Assembly (NCBI RefSeq): GCF_021533215.1
Contig: NZ_JAJNKA010000016.1
Coordinates: forward strand, 49,939-113,938
DNA: 64,000 bases
Origin: Portibacter lacus
GTDB taxonomy: Bacteria > Bacteroidota > Bacteroidia > Chitinophagales > Saprospiraceae
Direction: 5' to 3'
Positions 15,745 through 25,096 of the stretch are shown here, piece by piece. Below the pieces are notes generated by a model. That model was not told the DNA's origin and ran no database searches. It saw nothing but the letters and a program-made list of their open reading frames with translations. The position numbers were made by a program, and so were the translations under genes. The stretch's first letter is position 1. The number at the start of each line of letters is the position of its first letter.

Positions 15745-18004
15745 ACCGACTATTCCCATTGAAGAAAAAATTGGAAAGCTTACTAAACCTAAAGATTTTG
15801 CTGCAGGAATACCAGCGCTGAATTCTTCGATTTCTCAGATTGCAAAGTATATGAAGCCTGGAGATGCTGTTACTACAATGAGAAAATTGAATCAAAAAGG
15901 AGGTTTTGACTGTCCTGGGTGCGCATGGCCTGACCCAGACGATGATCGCTCATCTTTAGGCGAATATTGCGAAAATGGAGTAAAAGCGATTGCTGAGGAG
16001 GCAACAAAGAAAAGTTTATCCGAATCCTTTTTCAAAGAAAATTCCATAAGCGAATTAAGGAAGAAATCAGATTTCGAACTCGGAAAGCTAGGTAGAATCA
16101 ATCAGCCATACTTTAAAGCGAATGGAGAAGATACATTTAAACCTATAGACTGGAAAGCAGCACTCCTTCACATCTCGAATAAACTTAAAGGATTAGATCA
16201 TCCAGATAAAGCAATCTTTTATACTTCTGGAAGAACGAGTAATGAAGCAGCATATTTATACCAATTATTCGTTAGAAAATATGGGACGAACAATCTACCA
16301 GACTGCTCTAATATGTGCCATGAATCCAGTGGCGTTGGATTAGGAAAAACGTTAGGAATCGGAAAAGGATCTGTTACATTACTTGACATTCATCAAGCGG
16401 AATTGATCATGATTATGGGCCAGAACCCAGGTACAAATCATCCTAGAATGCTCTCTGCCTTAGAAAAGTGTAAGCAAAATGGAGGAAAAATAATTTCTGT
16501 AAATCCATTAAAAGAAGCGGGTCTCGTCTCCTTCAAACATCCACAAAAAGTAAGTAAAGTATTATTAGGAGGAACAAAAATCACAGACATCTATTGTCAA
16601 GTTAATATCAATAGTGATATCTATTTCCTTAAAGCCATCATGAAATTACTCATTGGATACGATGAAAAGAATAAGCATAAAATTCTAGATTACAACTTCA
16701 TAAATGATAAAACAGACGGCTGGGAAGCACTTAAGACGAGTCTGGAAGAGATAGATATCAATGAGTGCAGTAAAGCGTGTGGGATATCTCTTGAAAAATT
16801 AGAAAAAGTAGCTAAGCTATTTGCAACCAATGAAAAAATTATTATTTGTTGGGCAATGGGACTAACACAACACCTGAATGGAGCATATAATATCCAAGAA
16901 GTTGTGAATCTATTGCTTATGAAAGGCGCCATAGGTAAGCCGGGAGCAGGAACATGTCCTGTACGAGGACACAGTAATGTGCAAGGCGATAGGACTATGG
17001 GCATATGGCATAAACCAGGGAACGACTTCCTTAATAAATTAGAAGAGAGGTACCATTTCAAACCACCTGCAGATCATGGTGTAGGCGTTGTAGATGCTAT
17101 TAAGACATTATATGAAGAAAAAGCTGCTGTCTTATTCTGTATGGGCGGGAATCTGCTTAATGCATCTCCTGATACCGAATACACTGCTGAAGCAATGAGA
17201 AAAGCGGATTTAATTGTCAATGTTTCCACAAAACTTAACCGAACACATCTCGTTAGCGATCATGAGTCTATCATTCTTCCATGTCGAGGAAGAACGGAAA
17301 TAGATGATGGCCAGTTTGTGTCCGTAGAAAATTCAATGGGTATCGTTCATAAAAGTGAAGGGGTTCTTCCACCATTTAACAAGATCATTAAGAGTGAAGT
17401 TTCTATCATTTGCGAGCTTGCAGATATTTTATTCACTGATGCGAGCATTCCTTGGTTAAAATTTGCTTCTAACTATGATTTAATAAGAGATGAAATAGAA
17501 GCTATTATACCAGGTTTCGATAATTACAATAAAAAAGTGAGACAACCAGCTGGTTTCTACTTGCCTAATACTGCTAGAGAGCAAGAATTCGCAACAGATA
17601 ATGGGAAGGCGCACTTTACCGTTAATCCCCTACCCGCTTGTCTTCTAAAGGAAAATGAATTTGCGATGATGACAATAAGAAGTCATGATCAATTTAATAC
17701 TACTATTTATGGTGAGGACGATAGATATCGAGGTATAAAAGGAATGAGAAGAATTGTGTTTATGAATGAAGAGGATATGAAAAACTTGGGATTGAAACAG
17801 TTTGATGAAGTCAATTTATATAGCTATTTCAATGAGGAAGAAAGGTCCGCTTTACAATTTAAAGTCATTCCATATGATATCCCTAAAAAAAATATTGCCA
17901 CTTATTTTCCTGAAGCAAATTCCCTTATTCATATCAACGCTTACGACAAGATTAGTGAGACGCCATCTAGCAAATTCACTAAGGTATTGATTAAGAGGAC
18001 GTAG
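15731..18004 (+). CDS. FdhF/YdeP-family molybdopterin oxidoreductase
   Basis: 757 residues from ATG at 15731, inside the end of fdhD. The N-terminal GGFDCPGCAWPDPDDD (Cys61, Cys64) is the mark of the FdhF/YdeP group. The molybdenum-ligand position is cysteine, not selenocysteine (NMCHESSGVGL, Cys196, codon TGC). Cofactor-binding stretches are seen as ELIMIMGQNPGTNHPRM, GTCPVRGHSNVQGDRTMGI and, in the C-terminal domain, FAMMTIRSHDQFNTTIYG. No Tat signal is visible, so it is cytoplasmic. Family members are annotated as formate dehydrogenase alpha-type, but the true substrate of YdeP-like enzymes is uncertain; partner electron-transfer subunits are not encoded nearby. Confidence 0.88.
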   Translation: MKENKPTIPIEEKIGKLTKPKDFAAGIPALNSSISQIAKYMKPGDAVTTMRKLNQKGGFDCPGCAWPDPDDDRSSLGEYCENGVKAIAEEATKKSLSESFFKENSISELRKKSDFELGKLGRINQPYFKANGEDTFKPIDWKAALLHISNKLKGLDHPDKAIFYTSGRTSNEAAYLYQLFVRKYGTNNLPDCSNMCHESSGVGLGKTLGIGKGSVTLLDIHQAELIMIMGQNPGTNHPRMLSALEKCKQNGGKIISVNPLKEAGLVSFKHPQKVSKVLLGGTKITDIYCQVNINSDIYFLKAIMKLLIGYDEKNKHKILDYNFINDKTDGWEALKTSLEEIDINECSKACGISLEKLEKVAKLFATNEKIIICWAMGLTQHLNGAYNIQEVVNLLLMKGAIGKPGAGTCPVRGHSNVQGDRTMGIWHKPGNDFLNKLEERYHFKPPADHGVGVVDAIKTLYEEKAAVLFCMGGNLLNASPDTEYTAEAMRKADLIVNVSTKLNRTHLVSDHESIILPCRGRTEIDDGQFVSVENSMGIVHKSEGVLPPFNKIIKSEVSIICELADILFTDASIPWLKFASNYDLIRDEIEAIIPGFDNYNKKVRQPAGFYLPNTAREQEFATDNGKAHFTVNPLPACLLKENEFAMMTIRSHDQFNTTIYGEDDRYRGIKGMRRIVFMNEEDMKNLGLKQFDEVNLYSYFNEEERSALQFKVIPYDIPKKNIATYFPEANSLIHINAYDKISETPSSKFTKVLIKRT

Positions 18005-18037
18005 GGGGCAAGCGGATTTGTCGAGTCCTTTATCCGT

Positions 18038-20125
18038 ATGAAAAAGTTTGTAGTATTTATTACATTTCTGGCATTCGGCTCAGGAATATTCGGGCAACAA
18101 GAAATAATTGAACAAGTTGATTTAACTGGAATTGTCAATTATCCTTTCGATATCGACATCCAAGAAGATGGTGACAGCACCATTTGGGCGATTCACAGTT
18201 ATGTAGACGGTGGCCTTCTCACTGATCTGATGAAATATGATGGTGAAAATTGGATAGCATCTAGTTTTCCTTGCAATGACTGCCTTCGTGATTTAGCAAT
18301 TGACACTTCAGGAATGCTCTATGCTGCTGCAAATGACAACGGTATTTACAAATTAGAAAGTGGAACTTGGCAACAAGTCATAACGGATAGCGCAATCAAA
18401 TTGGGATTTACTACCAATGGAATCATGAAATTCGTGAATGATATTGGAATTTTCAGTTATGATGGCATGAATGTTATTGCTGGAAACCATACAGGTAAAC
18501 CTAATTATTTTGCTTTGAAAGGCTTTGAAATTGACCAAAGTGATAATATATGGATTTTAAAATCTGGGGAGCTATATCAATACACTGACCAAACTGGTTG
18601 GGTCAGGAGAACAGAAGCCTACGATCCTGAAATGATCGAATTAGCGCCCGACAATAAATTATGGTTTGCAGAAAACACTGGTGCTTTTAGCTACTTTTTA
18701 AATGGCACCTATAATTATAATCAAATTCAAAATGTTTTCCCATCCGGTATTGCTCCATCAACAATCTTTATTGATTTAAATAATACATTTTGGGTAGGTG
18801 TCCAAGGTAGCCAACCTGGAATTCATAAGTATAATCCAGCGGAACAAAAAATATATAACGCAATAGAATTATTTGGGAATAGTAATCCTCCAACTAATAT
18901 CTTTGTAAATTCAGTAGGTGATATATGGTCTTTTCAAAACTATAATAACATCGCAGGTCATGCTTACACAATAGCTGTAGATGAAGACGGAGATGGTTTT
19001 AATTCTGATGTAGATTGTGACGACAGTGATCCAGCGATTAATCCTGATGCAACAGAAATCCCCAACAATGATATAGATGAAAATTGTGACGACATCATTC
19101 TTATCATTGATGAAGACGGAGATGGTTTCAACTCTGATGTAGATTGTGACGACAATGATCCAGCGATCAATCCTGATGCAACGGAAATTCCTAACAATGA
19201 TGTCGATGAAAATTGTGACGAGATCATTCTTATCATTGACGAAGACGAAGATGGTTTCCACTCTGATGTAGATTGTGACGACAGTGATCCAGCGATTAAT
19301 CCTGATGCAACGGAAATTCCTAACAATGATGTCGATGAAAATTGTGACGAAATCATTTTTATCATTGACGAAGACGGAGATGGTTTCAACTCTGATGTTG
19401 ATTGTGACGACAATGATCCAGCGATCAATCCTGATGCAACGGAAATTCCTAACAATGATGTCGATGAAAATTGTGACGACATCATTCTTATCATTGACGA
19501 AGACGAAGATGGTTTCAACTCTGATGTAGATTGCGATGATAACAATCCATTGATTAATCCAGCAGCACAAGAAATTCCAAATAATAATTATGATGAGAAT
19601 TGCGATGATATTATTCTTATTATTGATGAGGATGAAGATGGATTTAATTCTGATGTAGATTGCGATGACACCAATCCATTAATTAATCCTGATGCGACAG
19701 AAATTCCTAACAATGATGTCGATGAAAATTGTGATGACATCATTCTTATCATTGACGAAGATGGAGATGGTTTTAATTCTGACGTGGATTGTGATGACAA
19801 TAATCCCCTAATCAATCCTGATGCTCAAGAAATACCGGACAACGAAATTGATGAGAATTGTGATGGTGAATTAAGAGCCAATCTTTTTCATGTGAGAACT
19901 CAAAATAGTGAACCATTACTGGAAATAGATCAACAAGGTGAAGTGGGAATTGGTACGAGTAATCCTAAAGCAAAGTTACAAGTTACTGATGGTGATGTAT
20001 TCATAAGTGACATCAATAAAGGAGTGATTATGAAATCGCCTAATGGCTCATGTTGGCGCATGACAGTCAGTGATGAAGGAGTCCCTATTTATACGCAAAT
20101 AACTTGCCCCGATAGTCAAGAATAA
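18038..20125 (+). CDS. Secreted propeller-like protein with seven MopE-type Asp-rich repeats and a GIGT-type C-terminus
   Basis: 695 residues. A signal peptide ends near FGQQ. Residues 20-310 contain WD-like/regulator-propeller blades (IWAIHSYVDGG, LYAAANDNGIYKLESGTW, NIWILKSGELYQYT, KLWFAENTGAFSYF, FWVGVQG) and one CxxC (FPCNDC). Residues 315-615 are seven tandem 43-residue repeats with D-x-D-x-DGF, DVDCDD and INPDATEIPNND(I/V)DENCD, the putative metal-binding MopE/thrombospondin-3-like motif, probably calcium binding with two Cys each. The end (GEVGIGTSNPKAKLQV ... CPDSQE) resembles phage-tail-fibre/adhesin stems rather than a T9SS sorting domain. It is a tandem paralogue of the next gene. 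Confidence 0.82.
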   Translation: MKKFVVFITFLAFGSGIFGQQEIIEQVDLTGIVNYPFDIDIQEDGDSTIWAIHSYVDGGLLTDLMKYDGENWIASSFPCNDCLRDLAIDTSGMLYAAANDNGIYKLESGTWQQVITDSAIKLGFTTNGIMKFVNDIGIFSYDGMNVIAGNHTGKPNYFALKGFEIDQSDNIWILKSGELYQYTDQTGWVRRTEAYDPEMIELAPDNKLWFAENTGAFSYFLNGTYNYNQIQNVFPSGIAPSTIFIDLNNTFWVGVQGSQPGIHKYNPAEQKIYNAIELFGNSNPPTNIFVNSVGDIWSFQNYNNIAGHAYTIAVDEDGDGFNSDVDCDDSDPAINPDATEIPNNDIDENCDDIILIIDEDGDGFNSDVDCDDNDPAINPDATEIPNNDVDENCDEIILIIDEDEDGFHSDVDCDDSDPAINPDATEIPNNDVDENCDEIIFIIDEDGDGFNSDVDCDDNDPAINPDATEIPNNDVDENCDDIILIIDEDEDGFNSDVDCDDNNPLINPAAQEIPNNNYDENCDDIILIIDEDEDGFNSDVDCDDTNPLINPDATEIPNNDVDENCDDIILIIDEDGDGFNSDVDCDDNNPLINPDAQEIPDNEIDENCDGELRANLFHVRTQNSEPLLEIDQQGEVGIGTSNPKAKLQVTDGDVFISDINKGVIMKSPNGSCWRMTVSDEGVPIYTQITCPDSQE
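18980..19882 (+). repeat. Seven tandem 129-bp coding repeats
   Basis: Units start at 18980 and recur every 129 bp (19109, 19238, ... 19754), each coding 43 residues. Units 1-4 are nearly identical at DNA level, while units 5-7 carry ATTAATCC/AACCCATT-type changes (NNPLINP). The seventh has lost the DIILII linker and ends in DGEL. Long open frames on the opposite strand here follow from the repeat and are not genes. Confidence 0.95.
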
Positions 20126-20181
20126 TTAAAGTTTATCATATATTAATAGGGATGTCATAACGGTTTTGTTTCTCTTTATAT

Positions 20182-22170
20182 ATGAAGAAGCAGATACTCA
20201 TTTTATTATGTTTAGCATTAGCTGTACTAGCCTATGCTCAAGAAGAGAAAATTGAACAAGTTGATCTCAACGGAATTCTCAATTCACCTTTTGACATAGA
20301 AGGTGCAGAAACAGCAAATGGGGATGTATGGGTAATGCATAGTTTCATCGGAAATGGCCTGGAATCCGCTTTAATGAGATACGATGGTGAGGAGTGGTCA
20401 AGTGAAACTTTTCCATGTAATACCTGCTTAAGAGACATCAAAGTAGATCAAGACGGCACTTTATGGGCTGCTGCCGATACAGAAGGAATCTACAAACATG
20501 TCAATGGATCGTGGGAACAAGTAGTAGAAAATACTGCTATTAAAATTGCATTTACTTCAGATGGTAATATAAAGTTTGTTAACACTGATGGTGTATTTAA
20601 TTTAATAGACGGAGCTGTTACAGAATCAAACAATACGGGTAGTCCTACTTTCTTCGCATTACCAGGTTTTGAAATTGACAATAATGACGATCTATGGATT
20701 CTAAAATCAATGGATCTTTTCCAAGTTTCACCTAATTCAGGCTGGACACCTCGAACCGAGTCATTTAATCCAGTATTGATAGAAATGGCTCCTGACGGCA
20801 AATTATGGACTGCTGAAAATACGGGTGTCTTAAGTTATTTTGAAAATGGTACATATAATTACAATCAAATAACAGGTGTGTTCCCAATGGGTGTAAAAGC
20901 AACGGCCATAACTATAGACCAAGAGAATAATTTCTGGGTAGGTGTTCAAGGTGATAATCCTGGAGTAACAAAATACAACTCAGAAGCTACTAAGAAATAT
21001 AAATCAGAAGCATTAGTTGGAAGTGCTTCTCCTGTGCACAAAGTTTTCATTACTAGTAAGGGTGAAGCTTGGGTGTTTCAAAATTACAACAATACGGTTG
21101 GCCACATTTACATGACTGAAGTTACTGAACCTGTTGATGCAGATGAAGACGGCTTCAATGCAGATGTAGATTGTGATGATAATGATCCAGCGATCAATCC
21201 TGACGCAACTGAAATTCCGAATAACGATATTGACGAAAACTGTGACGGTGAAATTACTGTCATTGACAATGATCAAGATGGTTTCAATTCTGATGTAGAC
21301 TGTGATGATAATGATCCGTCAATCAATCCTGATGCAACTGAGATTCCGAATAATGATATTGACGAAAACTGCGACGGTGAAATTACTGTCATTGACAATG
21401 ATCAAGATGGTTTCAATTCGGATGTAGACTGTGATGATAATGATCCAGCAATCAATCCTGATGCAACTGAGATTCCAAATAATGATATCGACGAAAACTG
21501 CGACGGTGAAGTGACTGTCATTGACAATGATCAAGATGGTTTCAATTCGGATGTAGACTGTGATGATAATGATCCAGCAATCAATCCTGATGCAACTGAG
21601 ATTCCGAATAACGATATTGACGAAAACTGCGACGGTGAATTAACTGTAGTAGATAATGATGATGATGGTTTCAACTCTGATGTAGACTGTGATGATAATG
21701 ATCCATCAATCAATCCTGACGCAGCTGAGATTCCGAATAACGATATTGACGAAAACTGTGATGGTGAAATTACTGTCATTGATAACGATGAAGATGGTTT
21801 CAACTCTGATGTAGATTGCGATGATAATAATGCAGCAATCAATCCAGATGCAACTGAAATTCCAAATAATAATATAGATGAAGACTGTGATGGTTCTGAC
21901 CTAACCAGTTCACTCGAAGAATTTGAAAATTTAAAAATCAGTATTTCTCCAAATCCATCAAAAGGAAATACGCGTATTTCATTCACTCAACCTTTAAACA
22001 ACACTGTAATTAAAATTATAGGTTTTGACGGAAAAGTAATCCAGCGAATAGAGTCTAAAAGTGCGCTTCAATACTTCGACATCAATACTTCTAATTTTTC
22101 TAAAGGTGTTTATATTGTCAATGTAGTTTCTGAAAACAATTTCAAGAATGAAAGATTAGTCGTAGAATAG
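20182..22170 (+). CDS. Secreted propeller-like protein with six MopE-type Asp-rich repeats and T9SS sorting domain
   Basis: 662 residues. The signal peptide is MKKQILILLCLALAVLAYAQ. Residues 22-315 match the upstream protein blade for blade (EKIEQVDLNGILNSPFDIE, FPCNTCLRDIKVDQDGTLWAAAD, DLWILKSMDLFQV, FWVGVQGDNPGVTKY), showing tandem duplication. Residues 319-575 are six 43-residue repeats (D-x-D-x-DGFNSDVDCDD, INPDATEIPNNDIDENCDGE), again likely calcium binding. Unlike its neighbour it ends in a clear type A T9SS sorting domain (LKISISPNPSKGNTRISF ... GVYIVNVVSENNFKNERLVVE). It is probably cell-surface displayed. A 56-bp gap separates it from the first copy. Confidence 0.85.
   Translation: MKKQILILLCLALAVLAYAQEEKIEQVDLNGILNSPFDIEGAETANGDVWVMHSFIGNGLESALMRYDGEEWSSETFPCNTCLRDIKVDQDGTLWAAADTEGIYKHVNGSWEQVVENTAIKIAFTSDGNIKFVNTDGVFNLIDGAVTESNNTGSPTFFALPGFEIDNNDDLWILKSMDLFQVSPNSGWTPRTESFNPVLIEMAPDGKLWTAENTGVLSYFENGTYNYNQITGVFPMGVKATAITIDQENNFWVGVQGDNPGVTKYNSEATKKYKSEALVGSASPVHKVFITSKGEAWVFQNYNNTVGHIYMTEVTEPVDADEDGFNADVDCDDNDPAINPDATEIPNNDIDENCDGEITVIDNDQDGFNSDVDCDDNDPSINPDATEIPNNDIDENCDGEITVIDNDQDGFNSDVDCDDNDPAINPDATEIPNNDIDENCDGEVTVIDNDQDGFNSDVDCDDNDPAINPDATEIPNNDIDENCDGELTVVDNDDDGFNSDVDCDDNDPSINPDAAEIPNNDIDENCDGEITVIDNDEDGFNSDVDCDDNNAAINPDATEIPNNNIDEDCDGSDLTSSLEEFENLKISISPNPSKGNTRISFTQPLNNTVIKIIGFDGKVIQRIESKSALQYFDINTSNFSKGVYIVNVVSENNFKNERLVVE
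21136..21909 (+). repeat. Six tandem 129-bp coding repeats
   Basis: Units begin at 21136 and repeat every 129 bp to 21781. They have the same period as in the upstream gene but a different linker (GEITVIDND instead of DIILIIDED). All copies within this gene share that linker, so the copies resemble each other more than those of the paralogue. Confidence 0.95.
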
Positions 22171-22212
22171 TAAATGTACCGTTGTTTAATAATTCTGATT
22201 CGATCTAAGAAT

Positions 22213-22614
22213 CTAGAATGATATTTTAATGAACAAACAGTCATCTTCTGCCTCAGCTGCCATGCCACCGCCCTCTCCTATTATGGAAAGACCATTGGAA
22301 CTGATACCTAGGTTGCCTACAGCTTTGACGTCATCATTTTCATCTTTTACTTCTATCTTGTAGTTTCCATAAGATAATTGCAGTGTTATTAGTTGATCGA
22401 GAATGGAGGCTTCAGAGGAACAGCTTATGTCTCCTTGAGTTTTGAATAATTGCCCTTCTTCCTGATCGTCAATAAATAGAATAAGGTTCTCCGTACTTGC
22501 AGTAGCTGCAAAAAAATGTGCATTATAAGTAGTAATCTCCTTCTTTGTACACTGTATAACTAGCATACTAAAAAAGATAATAACGCTGAACCTTTTAAAA
22601 AGCAAAAACATCAT
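22213..22614 (-). CDS. Small lipoprotein of unknown function
   Basis: 133 residues with a lipoprotein signal (SVIIFFSMLVIQCTKK; the Cys of VIQC is the lipidation site). The mature part looks all-beta (ENLILFIDDQEEGQL, LITLQLSYGNYKIEVKDENDDVKAVGNLGI) with a Gly-rich turn (IGEGGGMAAEAEDDC). No family recognised. Convergent with the 20182-22170 gene and 51 bp downstream of the T9SS protein gene that starts at 24969, so it may share that transcript. Confidence 0.7.
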   Translation of the reverse strand: MMFLLFKRFSVIIFFSMLVIQCTKKEITTYNAHFFAATASTENLILFIDDQEEGQLFKTQGDISCSSEASILDQLITLQLSYGNYKIEVKDENDDVKAVGNLGISSNGLSIIGEGGGMAAEAEDDCLFIKISF

Positions 22615-22665
22615 GGTTGTGGATTTTCTAGACCTAGAACGGCTGAATCACATTAAATGTTATTT

Positions 22666-24969
22666 TTATTTTTTCATGATCATAACTTTTTCTTGAATAC
22701 TTCCATCTAGAGATCTGATCAAATAAAACCCATTCGGCCAATCTGTAGCATCAACTCTTAAACCTTCCTTTCCACCCATATCATGATTAAGGTTGTGCAT
22801 AAGAAATCCACTAGCAGAATACACCTGAATATTTTGATTCAAACCTTTGCTCCCATTAATGTGAAAAAAGCCTGAAGCTGGATTAGGATATATTAAGACA
22901 TCCTGAATTCGTGGTGACTTTACAGAACTCGTTAGTCCATTCCACCCAATTACTGAAGAGGAATCTACCGTACTATTTTCAGCGATAAAAGTAGCACCAC
23001 CAATTGCATGATTGTCTCGAATATTTAAAAATTCTCCATTTATAGTTCCTGATTCACTGAACAAGTAAGCACGCTCTCCTAATTCTCTGGAAGCAATCTT
23101 TATTGAATCTGTTGGAGTACCTTCTGCAGTTAGATTTGTAAACTTAACCGTATCTCCAGGAAAAATCAGAATTTCTGATCGTGGTGCAAATGTCAAATTT
23201 TCAATATCCATAGGACCATAAACCCAATTCGAGCCTATGAAATCAACCTTATTGTAAAGATAATTCTCACCATAAAATATAAACGAGCAGGTAATCTCTG
23301 TTTGGTCAATATTTAGATCAAGATCTGGACTAGAAGGAAACCACGTTTTCACCTCTATCGAACTATTGCTTAAATCTATTGTGGGATCATGTGTTTTACC
23401 TAATTTAAAAGAATTGTATGTCTTGATTGTATTTCCATTGCTATTAAAAACTCCATTAGAAATACTTATCTCATAAGCTTCCATAGATCCGTCTAATTCT
23501 ATAGTCGATGTACTTCCAAAATCCAAATTTGATACATAGCCCCATGTCATATCATTGGATCGAATAGTCTGAATACTATCTCCTAGAAAATTCACTTGCC
23601 TCATATTTAATATTACGTCCTTTCCATGATGGACATCTCCATAAATTCCCAATTCTCCTTCACTTCCAGATTTCACCTGTAATGTAGTTCCTGGCTTCAA
23701 ACCGGCTGTCGAGAAATTGTTAAAAAATATAGCATCCAAGTCTATATTGATCACAACAGCTTCTTCCTGAACAGATTTTTCATCGAAAATCACATTATCG
23801 ATTGCGCTTGGCAATTCTATATGATCAGGACTGCCACCAGATGTCTTCGACCAATGATCTAAGTCACTCCATTCTCCTTCTCCTCCGATCCAATAATAGT
23901 TATTTGGTGCTGTAACTTCTACATTCCAGCCACTTACATTTCCATTATCTATGCTATTAAAGGCATTAAATGTAGCTCCACCTGCAGCCATATTGTCTTT
24001 TATAATCAGGTAGTTTCCATTAACGACACCTGCTTCTTGGTGCAAGGTTCCAGCCTCGCCCTCAGCTCTACTTAGGATACTAATGGGGCCAGAAGATGTT
24101 CCCTCGAAATGAAACTGCTTGGCAGTTTGCACATCTCCATTTTCTAATGTCAATGTAGTGGATGGTTCTACTCGAAATTCTTCAAAATAATTATTTCCTA
24201 AAACCCTATCAATTTTACCATCGAAAGTAACATGATTAAAATGATTGCCATCACCAAAAAACAAATTGGTTCCACTTCCAGCTCTTTCAAAAATGGTAAT
24301 CTGACTGCTTCCTGCATCCAACCTTCCATTGCTATTTACAATAAATCGAGAGGCTCTAATATCGGAATTACCGAAATTAATGAAAGGAGACCCATCTACA
24401 GTTGGCGTTCCAATTCTTATTTCATGTGTGTGCAAATTGAATCCATGCAACTCTAATTTGCCATTGTATAATTGTAAGCTATTAACAATAAAATCACCTA
24501 GCAAATTAATTTGAGTAAGCGAATCTTCAGGACTGATGTGTAATGTACCACTAAATTGTTCTTGAGAAACCTTAATATTGATTTCGCCATCTCCTAAAAG
24601 ATAGTTCTGTGAAACGCCCCAAAAATGGTTTCCTGACATCTCAATATCTCCATGTATAAAAACAGTATTGTAATAGTTACTCGATAACATTTTAGGAGAT
24701 AAAGTCATATCTTTGATTACCAAATTCCGGCAGTACATACTATCTAAATCCAATTGAACCTCCTGTCTCTCAGTGGTAAATGAATTTTCATCAAATATTA
24801 CATTATCACTAGCGCCGGGGAGTTCAGCATGCAATGTCGATCCACCAGAACTAGTTGCCCAATGGTTTAGATCACTCCAGTTCCCTTCATTTCCTACCCA
24901 AAAATAATCTTGACCTTGAAGGAGTGAAACTATTAATAAAAGGAAGAGTGTGTTTACAAAAGTTTTCAT
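22666..24969 (-). CDS. Large secreted beta-rich surface protein with T9SS sorting domain
   Basis: 767 residues. The signal peptide ends near LLQGQ. Two homologous halves each begin with the same motif: YFWVGNEGNWSDLNHW (residue about 23) and YYWIGGEGEWSDLDHW (about 357), each followed by SGGS...ELP...DNVIFDE and parallel-beta-helix-like strands. Both halves end with a similar LREDNxAxGGATFxAxNS stretch (IKDNMAAGGATFNAFNS, IRDNHAIGGATFIAENS). The last 80 residues (DVLIYPNPASGFFHINGS ... PNGFYLIRSLDG) are a T9SS sorting domain. It is probably a surface adhesin or structural protein; no catalytic motif seen. Confidence 0.85.
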   Translation of the reverse strand: MKTFVNTLFLLLIVSLLQGQDYFWVGNEGNWSDLNHWATSSGGSTLHAELPGASDNVIFDENSFTTERQEVQLDLDSMYCRNLVIKDMTLSPKMLSSNYYNTVFIHGDIEMSGNHFWGVSQNYLLGDGEINIKVSQEQFSGTLHISPEDSLTQINLLGDFIVNSLQLYNGKLELHGFNLHTHEIRIGTPTVDGSPFINFGNSDIRASRFIVNSNGRLDAGSSQITIFERAGSGTNLFFGDGNHFNHVTFDGKIDRVLGNNYFEEFRVEPSTTLTLENGDVQTAKQFHFEGTSSGPISILSRAEGEAGTLHQEAGVVNGNYLIIKDNMAAGGATFNAFNSIDNGNVSGWNVEVTAPNNYYWIGGEGEWSDLDHWSKTSGGSPDHIELPSAIDNVIFDEKSVQEEAVVINIDLDAIFFNNFSTAGLKPGTTLQVKSGSEGELGIYGDVHHGKDVILNMRQVNFLGDSIQTIRSNDMTWGYVSNLDFGSTSTIELDGSMEAYEISISNGVFNSNGNTIKTYNSFKLGKTHDPTIDLSNSSIEVKTWFPSSPDLDLNIDQTEITCSFIFYGENYLYNKVDFIGSNWVYGPMDIENLTFAPRSEILIFPGDTVKFTNLTAEGTPTDSIKIASRELGERAYLFSESGTINGEFLNIRDNHAIGGATFIAENSTVDSSSVIGWNGLTSSVKSPRIQDVLIYPNPASGFFHINGSKGLNQNIQVYSASGFLMHNLNHDMGGKEGLRVDATDWPNGFYLIRSLDGSIQEKVMIMKK

Positions 24970-25044
24970 AGCTTAAAATTTCTACAAAAATCAATGAAAA
25001 CAAGCGCTTATACATCACCCCTGAGGATGATATTTAGATATAAA

Positions 25045-25076
25045 AAAAGGGCGCGGATCGTAATCGGCGCCCTTTT
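25045..25076. terminator. Terminator downstream of dnaK (bidirectional form)
   Basis: GGGCGC (25049-25054) and GCGCCC (25067-25072), extended by AAAA/TTTT (25045-25048, 25073-25076) with GAT/ATC pairs inside the loop. On the minus strand it follows the dnaK stop (25097) by about 20 nt and is followed by seven U. The plus-strand reading also has a T-run (TTTT), but no plus-strand gene ends here. Confidence 0.9.
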
Positions 25077-25096
25077 ATATTTATGATGGATTCTAA

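Noticed and set aside
16316..16318. Possible selenocysteine at the molybdenum ligand position of the FdhF/YdeP-type enzyme
   Set aside because: The codon is TGC, an ordinary cysteine, and no TGA is in frame.
16690..17061. 123-residue minus-strand ORF within the molybdopterin oxidoreductase gene
   Set aside because: Shadow frame; the coding strand carries clear cofactor-binding motifs here.
18911..19570. Long open frames on the minus strand across the Asp-rich repeats (also 18964-19545 and 21531-21986)
   Set aside because: They are forced by the 129-bp repeat on the coding strand, have low-complexity Ser/Ile-rich translations and no start context.
18980..21909. Regular repeats considered as a CRISPR array
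   Set aside because: The units are contiguous, coding and 129 bp long with no unique spacers.
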